From the NCBI GenBank assembly GCA_044370655.1, contig JBILVD010000048.1, positions 1 through 8,872 of the forward strand: 8,872 nucleotides of DNA, given 5' to 3'. The DNA comes from CAZFPN01 sp044370655 (GTDB lineage: Bacteria; Pseudomonadota; Alphaproteobacteria; Rickettsiales; Deianiraeaceae). Below the pieces are notes generated by a model. That model saw only the letters and a program-made list of their open reading frames with translations, did no database searches and was not told the origin of the DNA. Position 1 is the stretch's first letter, and each line of letters opens with the position of its first letter. The position numbers and the translations under genes were made by a program. This document shows, piece after piece, positions 1 to 6,233 of the stretch.

Positions 1-22
1 CTCACATTTATATACTAAACTA
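1..22. repeat. Terminal direct repeat, left copy
   Basis: These 22 bases, beginning CTCACATTTA and ending ACTAAACTA, are identical to the last 22 bases of the window (8851-8872). An exact match at both extreme ends is what a circular molecule or a circularly closed assembly graph gives; the unique length would then be 8,850 bp. It contains a -10-like TATACT at 11-16 that could serve the small ORF at 61. Closure across the join would place the C-rich non-coding region of 8588-8850 directly upstream of that ORF. Confidence 0.9.
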
Positions 23-26
23 TAAA
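6..26. repeat. Dispersed promoter-like repeat, copy 1
   Basis: This segment contains TATACTAAACTATAAA (11-26), which recurs exactly at 3558-3573. Allowing one 3-base insertion (TTA) in the second copy, the match extends to all 21 bases of 6-26 against 3550-3573. Both copies lie in intergenic DNA, TATACT resembles a sigma-70 -10 element, and both stand upstream of a plus-strand start codon. It overlaps the terminal repeat, which makes it relevant to whether the circular closure is real. Confidence 0.75.
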
Positions 27-30
27 AATT

Positions 31-50
31 TTCCTTAAAAAATTAAGGAG
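31..50 (+). promoter_or_regulatory. Hairpin enclosing a strong Shine-Dalgarno
   Basis: TCCTTAA (32-38) and TTAAGGA (43-49) form a perfect 7-bp stem with an AAAA loop, extendable by a T31-G50 wobble. The 3' arm holds AAGGAG (45-50), ten bases before the ATG at 61. If transcription starts near 23, after the -10-like TATACT at 11-16, the hairpin would lie in the leader and could hide the ribosome binding site. The stem is AU-rich and weak, so a thermosensor-like or purely incidental role are both possible. Confidence 0.45.
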
Positions 51-60
51 ACCCAAAAAA

Positions 61-234
61 ATGATGACACATATTATGAAGACTTTATACAAATTTTTTA
101 AAACCGCAGAAGTAAGCCAACAAATCATCATACACCAAAAAGTTAAGGTTGAAAAATACAACCTGCATCAAACCTATCTAAGCAACCAAATAAACAAAAA
201 ATTCTTGACAAAAACTTTAGCCTACTTTATGTAA
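61..234 (+). CDS. Possible small protein, 57 aa, unknown
   Basis: An ATG-to-TAA frame of 57 codons (MMTHIMKTLYKFF... to ...KTLAYFM). It is basic and lysine-rich (9 Lys), with no signal peptide, transmembrane segment or motif I recognise. Coding is supported by AAGGAG ten bases upstream of the ATG, the best Shine-Dalgarno in the window, and by a -10-like TATACT further upstream. Against coding, its last codons overlap the exporter promoter (TTGACA at 205-210, -10 at 228-233, which covers the ATG and TAA), and the composition resembles AT-rich spacer. It stands directly upstream of two amino-acid-exporter-type genes, so a leader peptide or a small regulator is conceivable. No function can be assigned. 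Confidence 0.4.
   Translation: MMTHIMKTLYKFFKTAEVSQQIIIHQKVKVEKYNLHQTYLSNQINKKFLTKTLAYFM
205..233 (+). promoter_or_regulatory. Promoter of the exporter pair
   Basis: A perfect consensus -35 TTGACA (205-210, preceded by C) is followed after 17 bp by TATGTA (228-233) as a moderate -10. Transcription would start around 240, giving a leader of roughly 18 bases before the ATG at 259. The -10 overlaps the stop codon of the small ORF at 61-234. TGTAAT (230-235) at 19-bp spacing is an alternative -10. Confidence 0.55.
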
Positions 235-258
235 TCAAAATTATTTATATAAATTAAT

Positions 259-882
259 ATGGACCACTCTCATTTAGCTTCTTATATAGTGTTTTTATTT
301 GTATGGATGGTTTCTCCTGGTCCTTGCTTTGCTCTTGTTGTAAGAAATTCAATGAAATACGGAATTAAATCTGGTTTATGGACGGCACTTGGAATGGTAG
401 TTTGCGACGCCATCTTCATTTTCTTAGCAGTTATTGGTGTTGCTCAATTCTTAAGCCTTTACCCAAAAGTTTTAAATGCAGGAAAGATGATAGGAGGAGC
501 ATACATATTCTACATTGGAGTTGAGATATTTCTTGCCACATTCAAAAAAATAGAATGCGATAAAGAAAACTCTACGATAGATCTAGAAAATAAGCCAAAA
601 AAATTGTTCGCAAAAGGCTTTTTAACAGACGCCTCAAACCCACTTTTGATAGTTGGTATGCTTGCTATTGTTCTTGGATTTATGGACTTAGAAGGAAGCA
701 AAGTTACACTTACAATATACTCAATTCTTATTCCAATTACCACAATTTACGTTAATACAATTGTTGCAATTTGCTTTGGAAATTCAATAATAAGAAAAAT
801 AATAATACCATACATGCACTGGTTTGAACGTTTTGCAGGCGTTATTATTTGCGTTCTTGCCGTTTTAATGATTATTGAATAA
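259..882 (+). CDS. LysE/RhtB-type amino-acid exporter (first paralogue)
   Basis: A 207-residue, very hydrophobic protein of the LysE/RhtB translocator superfamily, inner-membrane exporters of amino acids or related small molecules with about six membrane helices. The family hallmark SPGP is at residues 19-22 at the end of the first helix, followed by the RNS..YGIKSGL segment. IGGAYIFYIG (78-87) is the third helix, and KGFLTDASNP (119-128) precedes the second half, where Asn-Pro is the family signature. Length is normal for the family (about 205 aa). The ATG at 259 has no Shine-Dalgarno but sits about 18 bases after the predicted transcript start, and the SPGP position fits this start. The next gene begins 4 bases after its stop and is a clear paralogue, so the two form an operon. 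The substrate cannot be told from sequence. Confidence 0.88.
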   Translation: MDHSHLASYIVFLFVWMVSPGPCFALVVRNSMKYGIKSGLWTALGMVVCDAIFIFLAVIGVAQFLSLYPKVLNAGKMIGGAYIFYIGVEIFLATFKKIECDKENSTIDLENKPKKLFAKGFLTDASNPLLIVGMLAIVLGFMDLEGSKVTLTIYSILIPITTIYVNTIVAICFGNSIIRKIIIPYMHWFERFAGVIICVLAVLMIIE

Positions 883-886
883 AGTT

Positions 887-1504
887 ATGGCATCTTCAAT
901 TGTTGCATTTCTAGTTTTTTTATTTTTTTGGAATATATCCCCTGGTCCAATGGTAATGCTAACTTCAAGAAATGCCGTGAAATATTCCTTTAGCGGAGGT
1001 TTTGCAATTGTATGTGGCATATTAATGTGCGATGTAATTTACCTAACGCTCGCATTTTTAGGAATATCCGCCTTTATAATAAAACACGAGATAATCTTTA
1101 ATTGTGTAAAAATAATTGGAGGGTGCTATATTTTTTACATCGGTTTGATGATTTTACAAGATTCTAAAAACAAAAAAGATTATACATCAAGCGAGGGAGT
1201 TTCTGCTAACTTTAGCTTTAAAGCGGAAGTCATCAAAGGTTTTTTAACAAATCTCTCAAATCCATTTACAATAGTTGGAATGACATCCTTCATATTACCA
1301 TTTTTTAAACCAGAAATGAGTTTAGAAACAAAATTATTATTTGCACTTCTAGTTCCATTCTCAACTTTTTATTGCTTTTCTAGTATATCCCTTTTGTTTG
1401 GAAATAAAATCACAAGAAATTTCATTTTGCCAAAAATTATTTGGTTTGAAAGAGTTGCAGGTGTCGTGATTTGCTATATGTCTCTTATGATGGTGTTTTT
1501 TTAA
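887..1504 (+). CDS. LysE/RhtB-type amino-acid exporter (second paralogue)
   Basis: A 205-residue membrane protein of the same LysE/RhtB superfamily as its upstream neighbour. SPGP is at 18-21, IIGGCYIFYIG at 76-86, KGFLTNLSNPFTIVGM at 117-132 and WFERVAGVVIC near the C terminus (186-196); the corresponding blocks of the first paralogue are GGAYIFYIG, KGFLTDASNPLLIVGM and WFERFAGVIIC. The pair therefore looks like a tandem duplication that has since diverged widely in the loops, especially residues 93-116. I chose the ATG at 887, four bases past the upstream TAA, because it aligns with the paralogue's N terminus. A TTG at 875 in the same frame would overlap the first gene and add only four residues. 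There is no Shine-Dalgarno, so translation is probably coupled. Two different exporters side by side could act on different substrates or as a heteromer; neither can be decided here. Confidence 0.87.
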   Translation: MASSIVAFLVFLFFWNISPGPMVMLTSRNAVKYSFSGGFAIVCGILMCDVIYLTLAFLGISAFIIKHEIIFNCVKIIGGCYIFYIGLMILQDSKNKKDYTSSEGVSANFSFKAEVIKGFLTNLSNPFTIVGMTSFILPFFKPEMSLETKLLFALLVPFSTFYCFSSISLLFGNKITRNFILPKIIWFERVAGVVICYMSLMMVFF

Positions 1505-1521
1505 CTAACAGTGGTTTCAAA

Positions 1522-1542
1522 AGCTTTTAATAGGTAAGAGCT
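1522..1542. terminator. Candidate bidirectional terminator hairpin
   Basis: AGCTTTTA (1522-1529) and TAAGAGCT (1535-1542) pair over 8 bp (one G-U) around a 5-base loop, in the 54-bp gap between the convergent exporter and transketolase genes. Read on the minus strand, the stem ends in a short T run (AGCTTTT), which would serve transketolase. TAAGAGCTA is repeated at 1553-1561, so an alternative pairing exists. The T tract is short and the stem is weak. Confidence 0.35.
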
Positions 1543-1558
1543 AGCGTTTAAATAAGAG

Positions 1559-3514
1559 CTAAATATTTTCTACTATACTTTTTGCCTCTAATCCAAAATG
1601 TTTTAAAACATCTTCAGCCTTTCCACTTTCTCCAAAAGTTTCAACTCCAAAGAATAAATCTCCATCTCTTTTATATTTAGCTAAGCAACCTAAAATTCCA
1701 AATTCAATAAAAATACGTTTTTTAAAATTTAGAATTTCATCTTTGTATTTTGTTGACTGTTCTTCAAAAATTTCAAGGCAAGGAATGGAAACAACGGAAG
1801 CTTTAACCCCCTTTTCTTCAAGCAATTTTTTTACTTCAAAGCAAAGAGAAACCTCAGAACCTGTGCCATAAAGTGCTATTTCCGCCCCCTCATTTTTAAA
1901 GGCAAAATAAGCACCTTTGGAGACCATATTTTCACTCCTTGCCATTGTGCATTCCTTTACTTTCTGACGAGAAAGTGCAATAACGGAAGGAGTAGATTTT
2001 GAAAGCATTGCAATTTCAATTGCCTCAATTGTTTCCACTCCATCAGCAGGGCGAAAGACGTTTAAATTTGGTATAATTCTAAGCGAAGTTAAATTCTCCA
2101 CAGGTTGATGTGTAGGGCCATCTTCCCCAAGAGAAATGCTATCGTGTGTTAGTATGTAAATTGTTGGAATTTTCATAAAAGACGCAAGGCGAATTGCAGG
2201 ACGCATATAGTCTGCAAATACAAGAAAAGTTGAACCGTAAGTTTTGAAATTACTATGAAGTATTATTCCATTCATCACAGCTCCCATTGCATGCTCACGA
2301 ATGCCGTAGTGTATGTAGTTTCCTGTAAAATCGGTTTTAGTGAGTGCTTTAGAGACATTAGTTTTAGCTCCATTACTTTCAGATAAATCCGCACTTCCTC
2401 CTATAAAGTTTGGGAAATTTTTACTTAATTTAGAAAGCACGAAAGAAGAATGTTGCCTTGTTGCCTTTTCCTCCCTTTTGCCTAGGAATTCATTTTTTAT
2501 TTCCTCAAAGCAGTGTTTTATATCTCCATATTCAAATTTAGGTAGATTTTTTATGCTTTTATTGTCCCAAAGTTTTGCTCTGTTTGAATTTTCTAATCCA
2601 ATTTCACGCCATAATTTCAGTGCTTCTTCCTTAACGAAAAAAGGCTCTCCTTCAAGCCCTAGTGCTTTCTTTACAAGTGCAACCTCTTCTTTGCCAAGGG
2701 GGGCACCGTGGGATTTTTCACTTCCTTGTTTATTTGGGCTTGCAAAACCGATTTTTGTTTCAAAAATAATTATTGAAGGTTTGCCATTTGTTGTTGAAGT
2801 TGCAAGAGTTAGCGAAGCTTCAATTGATTTAAAGTCGTGTCCGTTTGCTTCAAAAACATTAAAACCAAGAGCCGTGAACCTTTTTACAAAGTCCGTACTT
2901 TCTGATAAAGATAGCCTTCCGTCTATTGTTATGTTGTTTTTGTCGTATATATAAACTAGGTTAGAAAGCCCCAAGTGCCCAGCAAGTGCCATAGCCTCTT
3001 GAGCTACTCCCTCCATATAACAACCATCTCCCGCTAATACAAAAGTTTTGTGATTTATTGCTTCTTCCCCGTGTCTTTCACGCAAAATTCTTTCCGCAAT
3101 AGCAAAGCCAACTCCATTTGCAATTCCTTGCCCTAAAGGTCCAGTTGTTACTTCTATTCCTTCTAAAAAGCCGTATTCAGGGTGCCCTGCGGTTTTGGAG
3201 TGTATCTGTCTAAAATTTTTTAAATCATCTAAAGTTATGTCTTTATAACCAAGAACGTAAAATAACGAATATAAAATAGCCGAGGCATGACCTGCGGAAA
3301 GGATGAATCTATCACGATTACTCCATTTAGGATTTTGAGGGTCAAATCTAACGAATTTTGCGAATAAAACTGTTAAAACATCAGCAACTCCAAGTGGTGT
3401 CCCGGGGTGACCTGAACTTGCCTTCTCAACCATATCAATTGAGAGGGTTCTTAGAGTGTTTGCAAGCAATCTCAAGGAATCTTCCGAGATGTTTTTAAAA
3501 TTAGCGTATGCCAT
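1559..3514 (-). CDS. tkt: Transketolase
   Basis: A 651-residue transketolase, a cytosolic thiamine-diphosphate and Mg2+-dependent enzyme. It transfers two-carbon ketol units between ketoses and aldoses in the non-oxidative pentose phosphate pathway (xylulose-5-P with ribose-5-P or erythrose-4-P). Length matches the usual 650-670. SSGHPGTPLG (33-42) carries the conserved His; AGHAS (74-78) follows. TGPLGQG (124-130) and GDGCYMEG (162-169) with Asn193 form the cofactor and metal motif, and KSHGAP (267-272) follows. The pyrimidine domain has GGSADLSESN (372-381), IREHAM (405-410, with the cofactor-activating Glu407) and GEDGPTHQPVE (463-473). All key residues appear intact. The ATG start is followed by a normal N terminus; there is no Shine-Dalgarno, only a U-rich leader. 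It ends with TAG. It is divergent from the mutase gene with 90 bp between starts, and no other pentose-phosphate gene lies nearby. Confidence 0.97.
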   Translation of the reverse strand: MAYANFKNISEDSLRLLANTLRTLSIDMVEKASSGHPGTPLGVADVLTVLFAKFVRFDPQNPKWSNRDRFILSAGHASAILYSLFYVLGYKDITLDDLKNFRQIHSKTAGHPEYGFLEGIEVTTGPLGQGIANGVGFAIAERILRERHGEEAINHKTFVLAGDGCYMEGVAQEAMALAGHLGLSNLVYIYDKNNITIDGRLSLSESTDFVKRFTALGFNVFEANGHDFKSIEASLTLATSTTNGKPSIIIFETKIGFASPNKQGSEKSHGAPLGKEEVALVKKALGLEGEPFFVKEEALKLWREIGLENSNRAKLWDNKSIKNLPKFEYGDIKHCFEEIKNEFLGKREEKATRQHSSFVLSKLSKNFPNFIGGSADLSESNGAKTNVSKALTKTDFTGNYIHYGIREHAMGAVMNGIILHSNFKTYGSTFLVFADYMRPAIRLASFMKIPTIYILTHDSISLGEDGPTHQPVENLTSLRIIPNLNVFRPADGVETIEAIEIAMLSKSTPSVIALSRQKVKECTMARSENMVSKGAYFAFKNEGAEIALYGTGSEVSLCFEVKKLLEEKGVKASVVSIPCLEIFEEQSTKYKDEILNFKKRIFIEFGILGCLAKYKRDGDLFFGVETFGESGKAEDVLKHFGLEAKSIVENI

Positions 3515-3534
3515 TAAAAAATACTTATTTTTTT

Positions 3535-3563
3535 CTTGTTTATTAAAATATTTATATTATACT
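3535..3563 (+). promoter_or_regulatory. Candidate promoter of the mutase-family gene
   Basis: TTGTTT (3535-3540, preceded by C) and TATACT (3558-3563) are separated by exactly 17 bp. A start near 3570 would leave a leader of about 35 bases before the ATG at 3605. The -10 lies within the dispersed repeat also found at the window ends, and the element interleaves with the minus-strand transketolase promoter. Confidence 0.45.
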
Positions 3564-3573
3564 AAACTATAAA
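3550..3573. repeat. Dispersed promoter-like repeat, copy 2
   Basis: Contains TATACTAAACTATAAA (3558-3573), identical to 11-26. With one 3-base insertion the match extends leftward to ATTTATA. It lies between the divergent tkt and mutase genes and supplies candidate -10 elements on both strands. Confidence 0.75.
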
Positions 3574-3577
3574 TCAA
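3551..3577 (-). promoter_or_regulatory. Candidate promoter of transketolase
   Basis: On the minus strand TTGATT (3577-3572, preceded by GC and an A tract) is followed by TATAAA (3556-3551) at 15-bp spacing, or by TAAATA at 17 bp. A perfect TATAAT at 3561-3556 is a competing -10 but lacks a good -35. Transcription near 3544 would give a leader of about 30 bases. The exact -10 is undecided. Confidence 0.4.
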
Positions 3578-3589
3578 GCATTTTTTTAA
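3575..3589. repeat. CAAGCATTTTTTTAA element, copy 1
   Basis: This 15-base sequence recurs exactly at 8585-8599. In both places its complement, reading into CTTG, forms the A-tract and -35 of a minus-strand promoter: transketolase here, tRNA-Asp at the other copy. It may be an UP-element-plus--35 module. Confidence 0.6.
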
Positions 3590-3604
3590 AAACTTTTAAA
3601 CAAT

Positions 3605-5029
3605 ATGGCAACTTTCTCTCATTTTTTTAACGAAGACATTTTTACCACACACGATGTTAGAGGCATAGCAGGGAAGGAAATTAAGAAAAACGATGCTTTT
3701 CATTTAGGAATTGCTTTTGGAAACTTCCTAGTTAATAAGAGAACTTTAGTGAAGAAGATTTTTGGTATTTTAATTGGAGAAAAGCCAAAAGTTGTTGTAG
3801 GAATGGACGCTCGTGATATAACAAATATCTTTGCTGAAGAATTTATCAGAGGTCTTATTACTTGCGGAGTAAATGTTGTTAATGTAGGGGATATTCCCGT
3901 GCCAACTGTCTTTTATTCTGTTAGCCACTTTGATTGCGAGGCAGGAGTTGCAATTGGCGGAACTGCAATAGGTGAAGATATGGCAAATTTCAAGTTTATT
4001 TTAAACGATAAGAGTTTAACTGGAGAAGAAATAAAAAGCTTCTGCTCTAAACTTGAAGGAGGAATTTCTATTTCTCGCATTCAAAGAGGAGTTATAAATG
4101 AGATTGAAATTTTAGAGACATACATAACAGAAGTGCTTGGGATTTTAAAGTTTAATTCCCAAAATAAGCTAAGAGTAGGAGTAGACTGCCTAAATGGAAC
4201 AACGGGAAATGTTCTTAGTAAGATGTTTAAACGCTTACCATTTCGTATGATTTTAAAAAATGAAATCTGCACCGATGAAACGGAGGTAAAGCAAAATCCA
4301 TTACTTGAAGAAAATATCAAATCTCTTAGCGTTTTTATTCAGGAAAAAGGGCTTGACATCGCTTTCAGCCTTGACGGAGATGGGGGGCAGTTGATAGCTC
4401 TTACAAAAGAAGGTAATGTGTTAAAAGGTGATGAACTTTTTTATATAATCTTAAGAGATTATTTTAATAAAAATCCAAAGAAGAAGACAGTCGTGATAGA
4501 CCTTGCTTCTAGTTTGGAAATTGAAAAAAAGATAATTGAAATTGGAGGAAAACCGCTTTTTGCCTCCACGGGTCAAGCAAAAGTGAGAGAAAAAATGCTA
4601 CTATCAAAAGCGGACTTAGGAATGGAAGCGAAGGGGAATATATACATAAAAGATGGCTTTTATGGCTACGATGATGGTATTTTTGCTATACTAAAAATTA
4701 TTTCAATTCTTTCTTTTGAAGAGAAGACAATTTCAGAAATAGTGAATGAAATGCCATTTACCTTTGAAACTCAAGAAATAAGAATTAAAACCATGTATGA
4801 GGACGAAAAATACGCAGAAATACAGAAATTTTTAAAACAAAAATTAAATGTTGAAAAGACGATAGAGGAGGGGGGAGTGAAATTTGTTTTTTCACAGGAA
4901 ACGGCTAGCATTATGATGCGTGTTTGCAACACTGAAGATGCAATTTCTTTTAAAGCGGAGGCAAGAAACGTTGAAGACTTTGCCTATCTTGAAAAATTAC
5001 TAGAAGAAATAAAACAAAATTTTTTTTAA
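3605..5029 (+). CDS. Phosphomannomutase/phosphoglucomutase-family protein, active-site loops degenerate
   Basis: A 474-residue protein with the full four-domain layout of alpha-D-phosphohexomutases (AlgC length is about 463). Family landmarks align: HDVRG (16-20), VVVGMDAR (63-70), IPVPTVFY (97-104), a metal-loop region (257-262), a sugar-loop region (339-345) and a C-terminal phosphate loop (439-444). Every catalytic loop is altered. The phosphoserine loop, normally TxSHNP, reads GGTAIG (118-123), with Thr120 at the serine position. The metal loop DGDxDR reads DGDGGQ, losing the third Asp and the Arg. The GEMSGH sugar loop reads MEAKGN, keeping Glu341 but placing Lys343 and Asn345 at the Ser and His positions. 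RxSNT reads RVCNT. The frame is nonetheless intact over 1.4 kb, which suggests it is retained. It may be a pseudoenzyme, a binding or regulatory protein, or an enzyme with changed chemistry; I would not call it an active mutase. The ATG lacks a Shine-Dalgarno. It is divergent from tkt. Confidence 0.85.
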   Translation: MATFSHFFNEDIFTTHDVRGIAGKEIKKNDAFHLGIAFGNFLVNKRTLVKKIFGILIGEKPKVVVGMDARDITNIFAEEFIRGLITCGVNVVNVGDIPVPTVFYSVSHFDCEAGVAIGGTAIGEDMANFKFILNDKSLTGEEIKSFCSKLEGGISISRIQRGVINEIEILETYITEVLGILKFNSQNKLRVGVDCLNGTTGNVLSKMFKRLPFRMILKNEICTDETEVKQNPLLEENIKSLSVFIQEKGLDIAFSLDGDGGQLIALTKEGNVLKGDELFYIILRDYFNKNPKKKTVVIDLASSLEIEKKIIEIGGKPLFASTGQAKVREKMLLSKADLGMEAKGNIYIKDGFYGYDDGIFAILKIISILSFEEKTISEIVNEMPFTFETQEIRIKTMYEDEKYAEIQKFLKQKLNVEKTIEEGGVKFVFSQETASIMMRVCNTEDAISFKAEARNVEDFAYLEKLLEEIKQNFF

Positions 5030-5036
5030 AATACTC

Positions 5037-5065
5037 TTGACTTATAATAAATTATTATTTATAAA
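5037..5065 (+). promoter_or_regulatory. Promoter of the outer-membrane protein gene
   Basis: TTGACT (5037-5042, preceded by C) and TATAAA (5060-5065) are separated by 17 bp, starting 8 bases after the mutase stop codon. The transcript would begin near 5072 and leave only about 16 bases before the proposed TTG start at 5089. An independent promoter argues that this gene is not simply read through from the mutase gene. Confidence 0.6.
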
Positions 5066-5088
5066 TATAATGGATTTATTATAAAATT

Positions 5089-5940
5089 TTGAGGAATTTT
5101 GCACTACTTACAATATTTTTTTTACTTACTTATAACATCAAAAGTTTTGCCGAACGTATTGATATAGAAGAATTATCAGGCTTTGAAATAACAGATTCTT
5201 TTAAAATTAAGCCAGTTAAAGCATCTCATTTTTTACACTTCTCAAATAATATAGAAACCTCAGAGGAAATAAAAATTCAAAACTGGGAGGAGGGCATTCT
5301 AAATGGTTTTATACCTCAAGCAAGCCAAACAAAACAGTCAAAAATAACTTATTCTTCAGCAATTGATTTTGGAGTATTAAGCAATAAATATCTAGGTAAT
5401 TTACAGGTGGTTTTTACTTCTAGATACTTAGAAAAAGAGCAAAAATTCAATGGAATTGAAAAATACGGAGGCACACTAAAGAAAAGATTGGAAAAAATAA
5501 CCAAATATTTAAGCCTTTATCTAGGAGTTGGCTTTTATAAATTAAATATCTTAGAAGTGGAGAGCGGTGATATAACACAAAAAAATGAATTAAGTTATTT
5601 TTTCTCTACTCATTTAGATATGCAAACTATATTTTTAAAGTTAGATTTAGGAGTAAAAAAGATAGAAAATGATATAGATTATAACTCTGATTTATACTTG
5701 AAATTCAAACTTAGAGATAATTTACATCTTTCATCGCAATTTTCAGCTTCCATCTGGAGAGAGCTTGCATCTAAAGTTAAATCTTTTTCCGCATATGGTT
5801 CATACTCCGCTAAATTTGATTTATCTTTACAGATTAAAAAAAACCTTGAAGCGAGCTTTGGTTTTGGGTATGAAAAGAACAAAAGATATGGCTTTAAAAG
5901 GCAAAATATTAATTTTAATTTAAAATATTTTATTTTTTAA
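5089..5940 (+). CDS. Probable outer-membrane beta-barrel protein, TTG start
   Basis: A 283-residue protein whose family I do not recognise. The N terminus is a clear Sec signal peptide: Arg2, hydrophobic core 4-15, and a cleavage site after SFA at about residue 21. From about residue 84 the chain is a series of alternating polar/hydrophobic segments rich in Tyr, Phe, Leu and Ser (for example 102-112, 140-152, 166-176, 180-191, 211-222, 233-260 and 272-283). It ends in ...LKYFIF, and a C-terminal Phe is the usual signal for BAM-mediated outer-membrane insertion. Roughly 10-12 strands are plausible. Residues 22-80 would form a periplasmic or plug-like N-terminal segment. The start is the weak point. 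No ATG exists in frame before the signal peptide; TTG at 5089 is the best codon, with ATT at 5074 or 5086 as alternatives in the same open frame. No Shine-Dalgarno precedes it; GAGGAA at 5091-5096 lies inside the frame. Surface or porin function is inferred from topology only. Confidence 0.75.
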   Translation: MRNFALLTIFFLLTYNIKSFAERIDIEELSGFEITDSFKIKPVKASHFLHFSNNIETSEEIKIQNWEEGILNGFIPQASQTKQSKITYSSAIDFGVLSNKYLGNLQVVFTSRYLEKEQKFNGIEKYGGTLKKRLEKITKYLSLYLGVGFYKLNILEVESGDITQKNELSYFFSTHLDMQTIFLKLDLGVKKIENDIDYNSDLYLKFKLRDNLHLSSQFSASIWRELASKVKSFSAYGSYSAKFDLSLQIKKNLEASFGFGYEKNKRYGFKRQNINFNLKYFIF

Positions 5941-5956
5941 AGGGGGGTTGCGTGAA

Positions 5957-6033
5957 GGCAAAATTTACGAAAAGTTGTTAAAGGTAAAATGCATGAAAAG
6001 TTGTTAAAATAAAATTTAGGGAAGGTTCTTTAA
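5957..6033. repeat. Degenerate 26-bp tandem repeat, about three units
   Basis: Unit 1 (5957-5982) and unit 2 (5983-6008) match at 22 of 26 bases and share an exact GAAAAGTTGTTAAA at 5969-5982 and 5995-6008. Unit 3 (about 6009-6033) is a weaker copy with one gap. Further remnants occur at 6063-6074 (AAAAAGTTGTAG) and 6075-6099 (GGTAAAATTTGTGAAAA). The period is not a multiple of three and stops interrupt all frames, so it is non-coding. Confidence 0.75.
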
Positions 6034-6196
6034 GATAAAACAATTAAAAAACTATAGAAATAAAAAGTTGTAGTGGTAAAATTTGTGAAAATGAAATCCT
6101 CTACCTAAAATTTACCATTCAATTTTTGATTAAAATGATTTTTTTCGGGCGAAGTTTAAAAATAAAAGATTTATAAAAATGAAACTGAAGTTGGAA

Positions 6197-6224
6197 TAAA
6201 ATACGCAAATTAAAATATGCAATT
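6197..6224. repeat. 14-bp tandem repeat, two units
   Basis: TAAAATACGCAAAT (6197-6210) is followed directly by TAAAATATGCAATT (6211-6224), 12 of 14 identical. It lies 10 bp beyond the mtaB stop codon, in its 3' untranslated region on the minus strand. Confidence 0.6.
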
Positions 6225-6233
6225 TTTGTAAGA

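Larger units (their letters stand above)
5941..6233. other. Repeat-rich non-coding region between convergent genes
   Basis: The 293 bp between the outer-membrane protein stop and the mtaB stop hold no credible reading frame on either strand. They contain a 26-bp degenerate tandem repeat (5957-6033), related fragments at 6063-6099, a 14-bp tandem repeat (6197-6224), a G run just after the upstream stop (5942-5947), and eight scattered TAAAAT units. GGTAAAATTT (6075-6084) and AAATTTACC (6109-6117) could pair with one bulge and might act in termination, but no T tract follows directly. Confidence 0.7.

Noticed and set aside
510..743. Minus-strand and other short frames (510-743, 4081-4320, 5679-5882, 6718-6918, 7056-7292)
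   Set aside because: All lie within well-supported genes on the opposite strand, and none shows a recognisable domain, promoter or ribosome binding site.
875..886. TTG start for the second exporter
   Set aside because: It overlaps the end of the first exporter and adds four residues not found in the aligned paralogue; ATG 887 is a better start.
2340..2954. 204-codon open frame on the plus strand opposite transketolase
   Set aside because: It lies entirely within tkt, whose product matches its family along the whole length. The antisense translation is low-complexity Ser/Leu/Phe-rich, with no recognisable motif, promoter or ribosome binding site.
5070..5084. Five-codon ATG frame (MDLL-stop) just before the outer-membrane protein gene
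   Set aside because: It is out of frame with the signal peptide and begins about at or before the predicted transcript start, so a leader peptide is not supported.
5957..6033. CRISPR array
   Set aside because: The 26-bp units are contiguous, without unique spacers, and diverge quickly; no cas gene is present.
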